64,000 bases of DNA, from positions 1 to 64,000 of the forward strand of contig CAWHJD010000027.1 of the NCBI GenBank assembly GCA_963829585.1, written 5' to 3'. Position numbers and translations under genes: made by a program. The notes under the pieces were generated by a model. It was not told where the DNA came from and did not search any database. It saw nothing but the letters and a program-made list of their open reading frames with translations. This DNA comes from Sva-07 sp963829585 (GTDB lineage: Bacteria; Actinomycetota; Acidimicrobiia; Acidimicrobiales; Ilumatobacteraceae). Shown one piece after another: positions 25,842 to 34,122 of the stretch. Position 1 is the stretch's first letter. Each line of letters starts with the position of its first letter.

Positions 25842-26725
25842 TGGAGCCCGAGACACCGACCGTGATCATCGGTCACGACATGTCCCCGGAGTTGTTCGTC
25901 GATGTGTCCGCGGCTCTGCGCAGCATGGGCGTAGCCGTCAAAGTGAACGGCTACGACGCACCACAACCGCGCCAGACGAAGGTCATCGTCGTGGTGTCGC
26001 CCAAGGGTGGCTCCGGCAAGACGGCCGTCTCCTCCAACCTGGCGGTGGCGCTCGCCCAACGTCACCCAGGACGTGTGGTGGCCGTCGACCTCGATGTCCA
26101 GTTCGGCGATCTCACGATGGCGCTTTCGCTGACGGCGGAGAACACGCTCGCCCAATTGGCACGGACCAGCCAAATCGATGCCACCACTGTCAAGCTGCAT
26201 CTGACCCCGGCGCCGAATGGCCTGTTCGTCCTTGCTGGTGCCAGCGATCCCGTTGACGCCGATTCGATCGGCCACGAGCACGTGACACGAGTCCTACCCC
26301 TTCTGGCGGAGAACTTCGACTATGTGGTTGTCGACACCTCGGCCGGCCTCGACGAGCGCACGCTGGCCGCCCTGGAATGCGCCACCGATCTGCTGTTGGT
26401 GTCGAGCCTCGACGTCACCAGCATCCGCAGCCTCCGCAAAGCGGTCGACGCCCTCGACCACATCGGGATCACGGCCGATCGGCGATTGGTTCTCAATCGG
26501 GCCGACTCCAAGGTCGGACTCAACCCGTCCGATGCTGAGGAAGTGATGGGCATGACGATCGCCTGCGAAATCCCCTCCAGCCGTGAGATCCCGCTTTCGT
26601 TGAACTTGGGAACACCGGTCGTCCTCAGCAAGCCGAAATCGCCGGTCGCCAATCAGCTGCAACAACTTGCGCTGCTGTATGCGCCCGTCGATGCCGCACC
26701 AGCGAAGAAGGGTTGGCGGCGATGA
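25841..26725 (+). CDS. cpaE: CpaE/TadZ-like ATPase (ParA/MinD family)
   Basis: 294 residues; GTG at 25838 is an alternative start. A short N-terminal region (TVIIGHDMSPELFVDV) stands in for the receiver-like domain of longer CpaE proteins. The deviant Walker A is SPKGGSGKTAVSSNLAVALA. Walker A' and B regions are VVAVDLDVQFGDL and FDYVVVDTSAGLDE. The C-terminus has RLVLNRADSKVGL and SREIPLSLNLGTPVV as in TadZ. These ATPases place the Tad machine in the cell. Its stop overlaps the cpaF start. Confidence 0.88.
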   Translation: MEPETPTVIIGHDMSPELFVDVSAALRSMGVAVKVNGYDAPQPRQTKVIVVVSPKGGSGKTAVSSNLAVALAQRHPGRVVAVDLDVQFGDLTMALSLTAENTLAQLARTSQIDATTVKLHLTPAPNGLFVLAGASDPVDADSIGHEHVTRVLPLLAENFDYVVVDTSAGLDERTLAALECATDLLLVSSLDVTSIRSLRKAVDALDHIGITADRRLVLNRADSKVGLNPSDAEEVMGMTIACEIPSSREIPLSLNLGTPVVLSKPKSPVANQLQQLALLYAPVDAAPAKKGWRR

Positions 26726-28075
26726 GCGTCAGCGAACGCATTCTTCAAGCGCAACAGGCCGCTCTCCAGCGAGGTGAGGTCGCCAATTCCTGGCGGCAGG
26801 CTCCGAATCAAGCCCATGCGGCCGACAGCCTGGGGGACTTCAAGGCCCAGGTGCACGACGCGCTCTTCGAGCGGCTCGGTACGCGTCTCTTCGAGGCGAC
26901 GACCGAAGAGCAGATGCAGTCACTGGTCATGGCCGAGATCGGCGCCCTGATGGACGCGAGGGAATCGGTGCTGACTCCGCAAGAGCGGCAGCTGCTCGTG
27001 CAGGACATCGCCCGCGACGTGATGGGACTCGGTCCGATCGAACAGTTCCTCAACGACCCCACGATCAGCGAGGTGATGGTCAACGGGAGTGACAACATCT
27101 ACGTCGAGCGCGCCGGCCTGATCGAGCGGACCAACGTACGATTCATTTCCGAAGACCACCTGCGCCGCGTCATCGAGCGCATCGTGTCGTCGGTCGGCCG
27201 TCGAATCGACGAGTCCTCGCCGATGGTCGACGCCCGTCTGGCCGACGGGTCGCGCGTCAACGCGATCATCCCGCCGCTGGCGCTCGACGGCCCGATCCTC
27301 ACCATCCGCAAATTCGCCAAGGATCCGTTCACGGTCGAGCGACCTGATCAGAATGGGCACCTTCACCGAGCCGGTTGCGTCGCTGCTCGCCGCGTGCGGT
27401 TGAGGGCGGCATGAACATTCTCGTCTCCGGCGGTACAGGCACCGGAAAGACCACGCTGCTCAACGTGCTCTCGAGCTTCATCCCGCACGAGCGAGCGCAT
27501 CGTCACCATCGAGGATGCCGCCGAACTGCAACTGCACCAGGAGCACGTGGTCCGCCTCGAGACCCGGCCGCCCAACATCGAAGGCAACGGCGCAGATCAC
27601 CATCCGCGATCTGGTGCGCAACTGCACTCCGCATGCGACCCGACCGCATCATCATCGGTGAGGTTCGCGGCGCGCGAAGCGCTCGACATGCTGCAGGCGA
27701 TGAACACCGGCCACGACGGCTCGCTGACCACAGTGCACGCCAACAGTCCGCGCGACGCGCTGGCCCGGTTGGAGACGATGGTGCTGATGGCCGGCTATCG
27801 ACCTGCCGACCCGGGCGATCCGCGAGCAGATCGCATCGGCGCTGAACCTCATCGTCCAGATCGAGCGCTCACGAGACGGCTCCCGCCGTATCAGCCATCT
27901 CACCGAGGTGGTCGGGATGGAGGGCGAAATCATCACGCTCCAGGACATCTACCGTTATGACTACAAGGACATGGCGCTGATGCCGACCGGTGTCCGCCCG
28001 GAGTTCGTCGACAAGATGAGCCAGCGCGACGTCACCATCCCCGACGGGCTGTTCGCAGGTGGGTGGAAGCGGTGA
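26722..28075 (+). CDS. cpaF: CpaF/TadA secretion ATPase (multiple frameshifts)
   Basis: About 450 residues if read through. It is the hexameric ATPase that powers Flp pilus assembly. The first 209 residues are intact (GLGPIEQFLNDPTISEVMVNG, IDESSPMVDARLADGSRVNA, ILTIRKFAKDPF). Between 27340 and 27840 the frame changes about eight times, each explained by one extra base. The pieces still give RMGTFTEPVASLLAAC, Walker A SGGTGTGKTTLLNVLSSF, ERIVTIEDAAELQL, RPDRIIIGEVRG, NTGHDGSLTTVHANS and LNLIVQIERSRDGSR. All family motifs are present, so sequence errors are more likely than a dead gene. Confidence 0.88.
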
Positions 28076-29727
28076 AGTGCAGACTGCGAGTTCTCACCGC
28101 AATCGTGGCCGTGGCGGTCGCTGTCGTGCCGTTCGACGTGGCCGGGGCCCAGGTACCTGCCGACGACGTCGAGGTCATCCTGGCCATCGACGCGTCGGGG
28201 AGCATGCTGAGGGCCATCGACGCAGCGAAGGCGGCCGCAAACGAGTTCGTCAGTTCGATGCCGGCAGAGGTTCGCATCGGTGTCGAGACGTTCGCCGACA
28301 TCGTGACCGTGTTGACCCCTCCGACAACTGACCGGGCACTCGTCACTGCGCAGATCGACTCGATCGAAGTCGCCGGCGACACAGCCCTGTACGACGTGGC
28401 GGTCGCCGCAAGCCAGCACTTCACGCCGACTGCCGAGCACAAAGTGCTGGTGTTGTTGTCCGATGGCAAGGACGAAGGCAGCCTGGCGACGTTGGAGGAT
28501 GCCATCACCGCTCTCCAGGGTGTGAATGTGGAAGCCATCAGCCTGACGACCGCGGAGACTGATCTGGAGAGTCTGACGGCTCTCGGACCGGTCACATCGG
28601 CTGAGGACGCGGCCGGGGTCGCGGCAGCTTTCGCTCGCGTCGCCAGCCTGGTCGTGGAAACGATCGAGCCGAGCGCCGTGCCGAGCTCGACGGAGAGAGC
28701 CACCACGCCTGCGACCACCGTCGTGGCGGCGGCGCCCACCGTTGTCACGACGGCAACGCCCATTCCGGCCGCGGCCGTTACAACGTCGACCGACGCGTCA
28801 AATGCATCAGTCTGGCTATGGCTCGGGGCCGTCGGCCTCTTCTGTGGTCTCTTCGTCCTCACGCTGCTGTTGTGGCCTCGCGAACGTGTGTCGAAGGCGC
28901 GGCTGGGCACCGACACGCCACGCAATGTGTCCGAAATCGGCACGCGTACCGTGTCGGCGATTGATGAAGCCCTCGAGCGACACGGCAAGCGAGCTGATCT
29001 GGGTAACGCTCTGGCGGTTGCGGATATCTCGATCAAGCCCGCCGAGTTCGTTGCCGTTGTCGGGGTGATCGCCGTCGTCGCCGGCCTCGCCGGACTCGCG
29101 CTGGTGGGGCCGCTCATGGGCCTACTCGTGGCAGCCTCGATCTTGGTTGCGGTCAGGTTCTATCTCCGCCGAACGAAGGCCAAGCGTCAGGAAGCGTTCG
29201 CCGAGCAGCTGCCCGATGTGCTGCAGTTGCTCACCACCGCGCTGCGCAGCGGCTACGGAATCACGCAGGCGCTCGAGTCGGTATCGGAGGACGCGGAGCA
29301 ACCGGCGCGGGGCGAGTTTGCTCGTGTGCTCGTCGAAGTCCGGTTGGGTAGAGATCTTTCCGACGCTTTGCGTGCCCTCGCGCAGCGCATGGAGAACATC
29401 GACCTCGAGTGGGTGGTGTCGGCGATCGACATCAACCGGGAGACGGGTGGCAATCTGTCCGAAGTCCTGCAACGGGTGAGTGAGACGATCCGCGAGCGCG
29501 CCCGTTTGGCACGCCAGGTCCAGACACTCACTGCCGAGGGGCGCCTGTCAACTCGGATCCTTGTCGCATTCCCACTGGTGATGCTGTTGTGGCAGTGGCG
29601 AGCAAACCCGGACAATTTCAACCTCCTGACAGACGGAGGGGGACTCGTGCTCCTCATCATCGCCGGAATCCTGATGATCATCGGCTCGGTGTGGGTGCAC
29701 AAGATCGTCAACTCGGTCGCCTACTGA
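28072..29727 (+). CDS. VWA domain-TadB fusion (type II secretion F family)
   Basis: 551 residues, GTG start overlapping the cpaF stop. A signal-like N-terminus (VLTAIVAVAVAVVPFDVAGA) is followed by a von Willebrand A domain with a full MIDAS: DASGSM, the Thr in GDTALYD and SDGKDEG. A Thr/Ala-rich linker (about residues 200-240) leads to a membrane helix and then a TadB-type F domain: FAEQLPDVLQLLTTALRSG, EFARVLVEVRLGRDLSDAL and INRETGGNLSEVLQRVSETI, with flanking membrane helices to the C-terminus. TadB is the inner-membrane platform. The added VWA would lie outside the cell and could bind pilin or a surface. Confidence 0.88.
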   Translation: MKCRLRVLTAIVAVAVAVVPFDVAGAQVPADDVEVILAIDASGSMLRAIDAAKAAANEFVSSMPAEVRIGVETFADIVTVLTPPTTDRALVTAQIDSIEVAGDTALYDVAVAASQHFTPTAEHKVLVLLSDGKDEGSLATLEDAITALQGVNVEAISLTTAETDLESLTALGPVTSAEDAAGVAAAFARVASLVVETIEPSAVPSSTERATTPATTVVAAAPTVVTTATPIPAAAVTTSTDASNASVWLWLGAVGLFCGLFVLTLLLWPRERVSKARLGTDTPRNVSEIGTRTVSAIDEALERHGKRADLGNALAVADISIKPAEFVAVVGVIAVVAGLAGLALVGPLMGLLVAASILVAVRFYLRRTKAKRQEAFAEQLPDVLQLLTTALRSGYGITQALESVSEDAEQPARGEFARVLVEVRLGRDLSDALRALAQRMENIDLEWVVSAIDINRETGGNLSEVLQRVSETIRERARLARQVQTLTAEGRLSTRILVAFPLVMLLWQWRANPDNFNLLTDGGGLVLLIIAGILMIIGSVWVHKIVNSVAY

Positions 29728-29744
29728 ACGGAGGAACGGAACCA

Positions 29745-30596
29745 ATGGAAGCCACACTCATCTTCGGCTCGATCGCGATCGTCGGTGCCATCGCAACGCT
29801 GTGGTGGGGTGTCACGGCCCGGCCGTCGGCCGCCCGCACCAACCTCATGGCCGGTCTGCCGGAGCCTGCCCCGTCCGCCAACCCGCTGGTATCGATGATG
29901 CGCCAACTGGGCCAGACAGCGCAGCGGCTCCTGCCGAACGCATTGGTGGACGGCCTCGGGGTCAAGCTGGTGCAAGCGGGTCATCCCCAGGGTCTTGACC
30001 TGCCGCGACTACTCGGAATCAAGGTCGCTCTCGCGGCCCTCGCGGCGTTCGTGTTCCTCATCAACGGGCAGGTGTTACTCGCAGCGATCGCCGCCGCCGG
30101 ATTGTTCTTCCTGCCCGATTACTGGGTGTTGAGCGTACGCGACAAGCGACAAGCGCAGATGGAAGCCGACGCCGCTGACATCATGGACCAATTGACCATC
30201 TGCGTCGAGGCCGGCCTTGGGTTCGATGCCGCGCTCGCCCGGGTGGCGACAACGACGGAAGGTCCCCTGACAGACGAGCTCCAGCACACGATGAGCGACA
30301 TCCGCACGGGTGTCCCGCGTGCTCAAGCGCTGCGTGCGCTGTCGGACCGAGCTCAGGTCCCCGAGATCCGTCGGCTGGTGACTGCTCTGCTGCAGGCCCA
30401 GAAACACGGCGTGCCGATCGTGGAAACGCTGCGAGTCCAGTCCGCCGAGATGAGGCTCAAGCGCACGCAGCGCACCGAGGAGAAGGCGGCCAAACTCGGT
30501 GTCAAGTTGCTCTTTCCCATCATCTTGTGCTTCCTGCCGGTCTGCATGATCATCCTCGTGGTCCCGAGCCTGATGAGCCTTGGGAACGCTTTCTAG
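29745..30596 (+). CDS. tadC: TadC-like type II secretion F-domain protein
   Basis: 283 residues with a GGAGG ribosome site. One N-terminal helix, two central helices (VALAALAAFVFLINGQVLLAAIAAAGLFFL), then the F domain (DAADIMDQLTICVEAGLGFDAAL, LQHTMSDIRTGVPRAQALRAL, AQKHGVPIVETLRVQ) and a last helix (LLFPIILCFLPVCMIILVV). It pairs with TadB to form the membrane platform of the pilus machine and is the last gene of the locus. The LuxR-type regulator gene converges on it 29 bases away. Confidence 0.9.
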   Translation: MEATLIFGSIAIVGAIATLWWGVTARPSAARTNLMAGLPEPAPSANPLVSMMRQLGQTAQRLLPNALVDGLGVKLVQAGHPQGLDLPRLLGIKVALAALAAFVFLINGQVLLAAIAAAGLFFLPDYWVLSVRDKRQAQMEADAADIMDQLTICVEAGLGFDAALARVATTTEGPLTDELQHTMSDIRTGVPRAQALRALSDRAQVPEIRRLVTALLQAQKHGVPIVETLRVQSAEMRLKRTQRTEEKAAKLGVKLLFPIILCFLPVCMIILVVPSLMSLGNAF

Positions 30597-30625
30597 TTGT
30601 GTTTGCCGGGGAGGTTGTCCTTGAG

Positions 30626-31507
30626 TCAGCTGCATTCGGGCTGATCCGGCGCCGCTGCAGTCAGGCAGTGCGCGGCGGAGTGGGTCGGACCGAAGCCCCG
30701 ACCGCTCGGAGTGGAACGTCGCCGATCGTGTGCCGCACTCGATTCGTACGGCAGCAGCTCGCGGTGGGTGTCGGCGAGAGCGACCGCCGCCAACTGTGAC
30801 CGCACGCCGAGCTTCTGCAGCACGGCGCGTATCTGCGAGCGGACAGTCGTCAGCGCGACGAAATGTTCACGGGCAATCTCCTCGGCGCTGAGGCCGTCGG
30901 TCAGGGCCGCGAGCACCAGGGCCTCGCGGTGCGTCAACTGTTCGAACGTTGCCTGCGCCCGCAGCGAACGCGACCGCTCGAGCCGCAGGTGCTCGAGCAG
31001 TTCGGCGCGATGGGTCCGCCCGATGATGGCCGCACCGGAGAGGACACGGCTGAGCGTCGAGTCGACCTCGTCGAGCGGGGTGGTCACCCCGATCCAACCG
31101 ACTGCTCCAGCCTCCAGGCACTCCGCAAGAACGGTGCGACGTCGTTCGGCCGTCAGCATCACCACACGGGTGCCCATGGCTGCCAACGGTGCGATGAGTT
31201 CGACGCCATTGCCGACACCATTGCGCAGATGTGTCTCGAGCAGCACACAGTGCGGCTCGAAACGCCGCGCGTGATCGACCACATCATCCGCTGTGGACCC
31301 GCTGCTTGTCTCGACAGCCCAGCGCCGCTCGGTCAGCGCGAGCTGCAATCCCTTTGCCAACAGTGCGTGTTCTTCGACCACAAGAATTCGGCCCGTCGCA
31401 GAATGATGGTCGATGTCGTGGCTGGACGGGCAGAGCCCGTCCGTCGCGCGTTCTTGAATTGGTGCCAATGAATGGCTCGTGGAGTACATCTCGGCCAACT
31501 CTCCCAA
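30626..31507 (-). CDS. LuxR/NarL-type regulator with degenerate receiver domain
   Basis: 293 residues. After a 40-residue N-terminal extension a receiver-like domain starts at GRILVVEEHALLAKGLQLAL. The usual acidic pair is EE instead of DD, the phosphate-accepting Asp is replaced by Glu (VLLETHL), and the conserved Lys near the end is missing (VGWIGVTTP). So normal phosphorylation is unlikely. The C-terminal HTH is intact: QLTHREALVLAALTDGLSAEEIAREHF and TVRSQIRAVLQKLGV. It is convergent with the Tad locus and could regulate it, but this is only suggested by position. The true start may be one of the internal ATG codons. Confidence 0.85.
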   Translation of the reverse strand: MGELAEMYSTSHSLAPIQERATDGLCPSSHDIDHHSATGRILVVEEHALLAKGLQLALTERRWAVETSSGSTADDVVDHARRFEPHCVLLETHLRNGVGNGVELIAPLAAMGTRVVMLTAERRRTVLAECLEAGAVGWIGVTTPLDEVDSTLSRVLSGAAIIGRTHRAELLEHLRLERSRSLRAQATFEQLTHREALVLAALTDGLSAEEIAREHFVALTTVRSQIRAVLQKLGVRSQLAAVALADTHRELLPYESSAAHDRRRSTPSGRGFGPTHSAAHCLTAAAPDQPECS

Positions 31508-31797
31508 CAGGTCGGTTCGTGACCGGTGCGACCGTAGATCAGTTCATTTTCAGATGAAAGGGGCCAGTTCTCATCTTGCAGAAAGCTTGAAACGAGGGTC
31601 TCCGCTCCTCATCAAGACGACTTGTGCCGCATTGGGGCTGCAAGCCAATTGGTAGAAGGGTATCGGCAATATCGGAGGTGCTCGATTACACGTACTGTCA
31701 CCCTCAATGTTTCGTCGGTGTGACGCGACAATTCATGAGATCGAAATCTCTGTAATGATCGGAATGGCCATCACCAACGGTGAAGACCGGGCAACCG
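31508..31797. other. Lower-GC intergenic stretch, no gene seen
   Basis: About 290 bases between the regulator and the IS110 remnant. It is visibly richer in A/T than its neighbours. No convincing reading frame is present. It probably holds the regulator's promoter on the minus strand, but no clear -35/-10 pair was found. Confidence 0.4.
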
Positions 31798-31805
31798 TGA
31801 TGCTC

Positions 31806-32280
31806 TTATGTCAAGGCGGTGGCAAGCTCGTGGACGACGAGGCAGTGGAATCGGCGGGCGAGAGCTCGTTTGAGGCACCGCCAGATCTCGCGTTGTGTCG
31901 TCCGTCTTCGGTGCGTCGGGCGATGTAGGCGCGTGTTTCTTCGCAGCGCGACGAGCGGATCAACACGGCGACGTGCAGCGCAGAGTTGGCGTTGCGATTG
32001 CCGCCCCGGTTCATGCGGTGGCGTGTGCTTTGCGTGATGACGCATCGACCGGGCTGGTGCCGCAGAGTGCAGCGAAGGATCCCTCGGTGACCGGCCGGTG
32101 TCGTGCCGACCGTGGCTGTCGCGACAATGCCACCGAGATGGTCGCACACCATTGCGGTGTGCCCGACCGGCCGGTGCGCATCCGACCGTCCGACACCGCC
32201 CGACAGATCAGAGTGGAGATACGAAGATCGGTCGGTGAGATCCGGAGTCGGACCGGCATCGAACGGCCGGACGAGAGCAT
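31806..32280 (-). pseudogene. IS110-family transposase remnant
   Basis: C-terminal part of an IS110-type recombinase spread over two frames: SFAALCGTSPVDASS, then MNRGGNRNANSALHVAV, RCEETRAYIARRTEDGR and REIWRCLKRALARRF. These match the C-terminal Transposase_20 domain (compare FAKLCGACPRPASS and LDQGGSRNTNRALYRI in the complete neighbour). The N-terminal RuvC-like part is gone. Just past the 3' end lies GATGCTCTTATG, similar to GACGCTCCTAT at the equivalent end of the neighbouring element, so the two are related copies. Confidence 0.7.
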
Positions 32281-32295
32281 TCTTCCAACTGTGAC

Positions 32296-33627
32296 GCTCC
32301 TATAGATGTCAAGTGATCATTGCGGTGATCGTCTCGAGTGCTTGGTGGACTCGGGTGGTGTGGTGCTCGAGGCCTCGTTCAAGTCGCGAGATGTGGATGG
32401 GGGCAACGTTGAGGGCGACGGCCAGGGCGGTGAGGGTGATGCCGGCTGCGACTCGTGCGGCGCGGAGGTCCTGGCCGGTGGGGATCTGGTCGGGTGGGTT
32501 GATGATCGCGGCGAAGACTTCTCGGGCGACGAACCGTTTGAGGCAGCGGATGATCTCGGCTTTGGTCTTGCCTTCTGCGAGCCGGCGGGCGACGTAGCGT
32601 TTGGTGTTGTCGTCGTGGCGCATGCGGACGATCACGATCCGATAGAGCGCCCGGTTGGTGTTGCGGCTTCCTCCTTGATCGAGCCGGAACCGGACGTTCT
32701 TGCCCGACGACGCGGGTCGTGGGCATGCGCCGCAGAGCTTCGCGAATGCGGCTTCGGAATGCAGCCGACCGGCGTTATCGCCGGCGGCCATCAACAGTTG
32801 CGCAGCTGAGTGCGGACCAACACCGTGGAGACCCAACAGTGCTGGGAAGTGCTCGGCGATGATCGGCCGCAGCCGGGCTTCGATGTCGGCGATCTGGGCT
32901 TCGAGGAACCGGATTCGCTGGGCGAGCATCTTCAACGCGGACCCGGAGTTCTTGCTCGACGAGGTCGTCGTGGCTGGTGCGGAACCGGACCGCGGCGTTC
33001 AGTTGATGATTGAACGTCTTGGTCGAGAACACGTCACGGAACTGGTTCGGAGCACCGAACATCATCGACTTGAACTGGTTGATCGCCTCGACGCGATCAT
33101 GAGCTGCGGACTCGTGAGCGGTCTCCAACGAGCGGATGGCCTCGACGGGGCCATCACCGGACTTCGGGATCGCTGATGCTCGACCCGACAACACCGCCCG
33201 GGCTGCGGCCTCGGCGTCGATGAAGTCGTCCTTGCCGTCGAGATAGCGGTCGAGCTTCTCGGGGCGGTTGACCTCGACGACCTTCACACCAGCGGCTACG
33301 AGGTGACGTGCCAGGCCGGCACCATAGGTGCCGGTCGACTCGACCCCAACGGCATCGAGAGCCCCTTGAGCCCGCATCCACTCGAGCGCCGCCTGGTGAC
33401 CAACCGCCGTGGTCGGAAACGTTGCTCTCGCGAGCGTGCGCAACGTGAGTGTGTCGAGCACCGCTGCGACGTTGGTGTCGGCGTGAGTGTCGACGCCGCC
33501 GGTGACACGGCGCCGTGTTGCTGTCATCATGATGTGTGATCCCTTCGATTCGGTTGAACGGTTGAAGAGGGATCAACGATCGAGAAGCGGACAACACAGA
33601 GACGGGTCTGCGCCAACAGGCTCCTAT
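32296..33627 (-). mobile_element. IS110-family insertion sequence (ends approximate)
   Basis: Element coding for a full-length though frameshifted IS110-type recombinase. GCTCCTAT occurs at 32296-32303, 13 bases past the gene's stop, and again at 33620-33627, upstream of the gene. These may mark the two ends. Alternatively the upstream copy is the donor-guide segment of a bridge RNA, and the left end lies farther out, up to about 33800. IS110 elements lack terminal inverted repeats, so the limits cannot be fixed from one copy. Confidence 0.6.
32309..33530 (-). CDS. IS110-family recombinase with C-terminal HTH (frameshifted)
   Basis: About 406 residues. The N-terminal DEDD/RuvC-like domain is seen in GGVDTHADTNVAAVLD, GVESTGTYGAGLARHL, VVEVNRPEKLDRYLDGK and DFIDAEAAARAVLSG. 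The frame breaks near 32935. The second part has a short coiled coil, LLGLHGVGPHSAAQLL, FAKLCGACPRPASSGK, FRLDQGGSRNTNRALYRI and KAEIIRCLKRFVAREVF (Transposase_20 with the catalytic Ser region). The last 60 residues form an extra Cro/C1-type HTH: DLRAARVAAGITLTALAVAL and APIHISRLERGL. IS110 recombinases are guided by a bridge RNA encoded next to the gene. Confidence 0.85.
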
Positions 33628-33825
33628 CAGGTCACGCTTTCCGATCGAGGCTCCCGGAACGTGGTGGCCGGCGAACAGCTCGACAGGTCACGAGTAAGGA
33701 CACCTGCGGGTCAGTGACACCCAGGGTCAGAGCTGAACACCGAACCACCACACCGGGAGTCTCCTCCACCGTCCGGAACGGTCTTCACATCATCTCTGTG
33801 AGACCCCCTCGTCAGGATGGGTGGC
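33531..33825 (-). other. Non-coding leader of the IS110 element, candidate bridge-RNA region
   Basis: 295 bases without a gene, upstream of the recombinase on its coding strand. IS110-group elements encode a structured bridge RNA in this position. It contains GATAGGAGCCTGTTGG, whose ATAGGAGC is identical to the element's opposite end (complement of GCTCCTAT), as expected for a donor-guide loop. The RNA limits cannot be drawn by eye. Confidence 0.35.
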
Positions 33826-34119
33826 ATGAAGATCCCCTACATCGACGGTGCTGATCACATCGGCGGCCCCGCCTTCTCGATCCGGTGCGACACCTGCGTC
33901 GCCATTGGCACGACAGCATGCGCCGAGTGCGTCGTGACCCATCTGCTCGCCAACGACGACGGGCCAATCGAGTTCGTCACCGTGCCGGTTGGTGCACCGG
34001 TCTCTGCCGCCGATCGAGCCGTGGCGCTGTTCCAGCGCGCAGGCCTGCTCGACGATCCCGTCGAGTTCGTGAGCCTCGCCGACTTCGAGCACGGGCATGT
34101 TGCCCGAGTTGGGGCCTGA
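33826..34119 (+). CDS. Small protein with paired CxxC motifs
   Basis: 97 residues; the ATG at 33826 has an AGGATGG site, and 33817 is an alternative. The N-terminal third has RCDTCVAIGTTACAECVVTHLL, here described as two CxxC pairs spaced by eight residues, a likely zinc knuckle. The rest contains an RAVALFQRAGLLDDPVEF helix. Similar small Cys-rich proteins of unknown function occur in Acidimicrobiia. It is three bases before the HNH nuclease gene, so the two are co-transcribed. Confidence 0.7.
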   Translation: MKIPYIDGADHIGGPAFSIRCDTCVAIGTTACAECVVTHLLANDDGPIEFVTVPVGAPVSAADRAVALFQRAGLLDDPVEFVSLADFEHGHVARVGA

Positions 34120-34122
34120 TCG

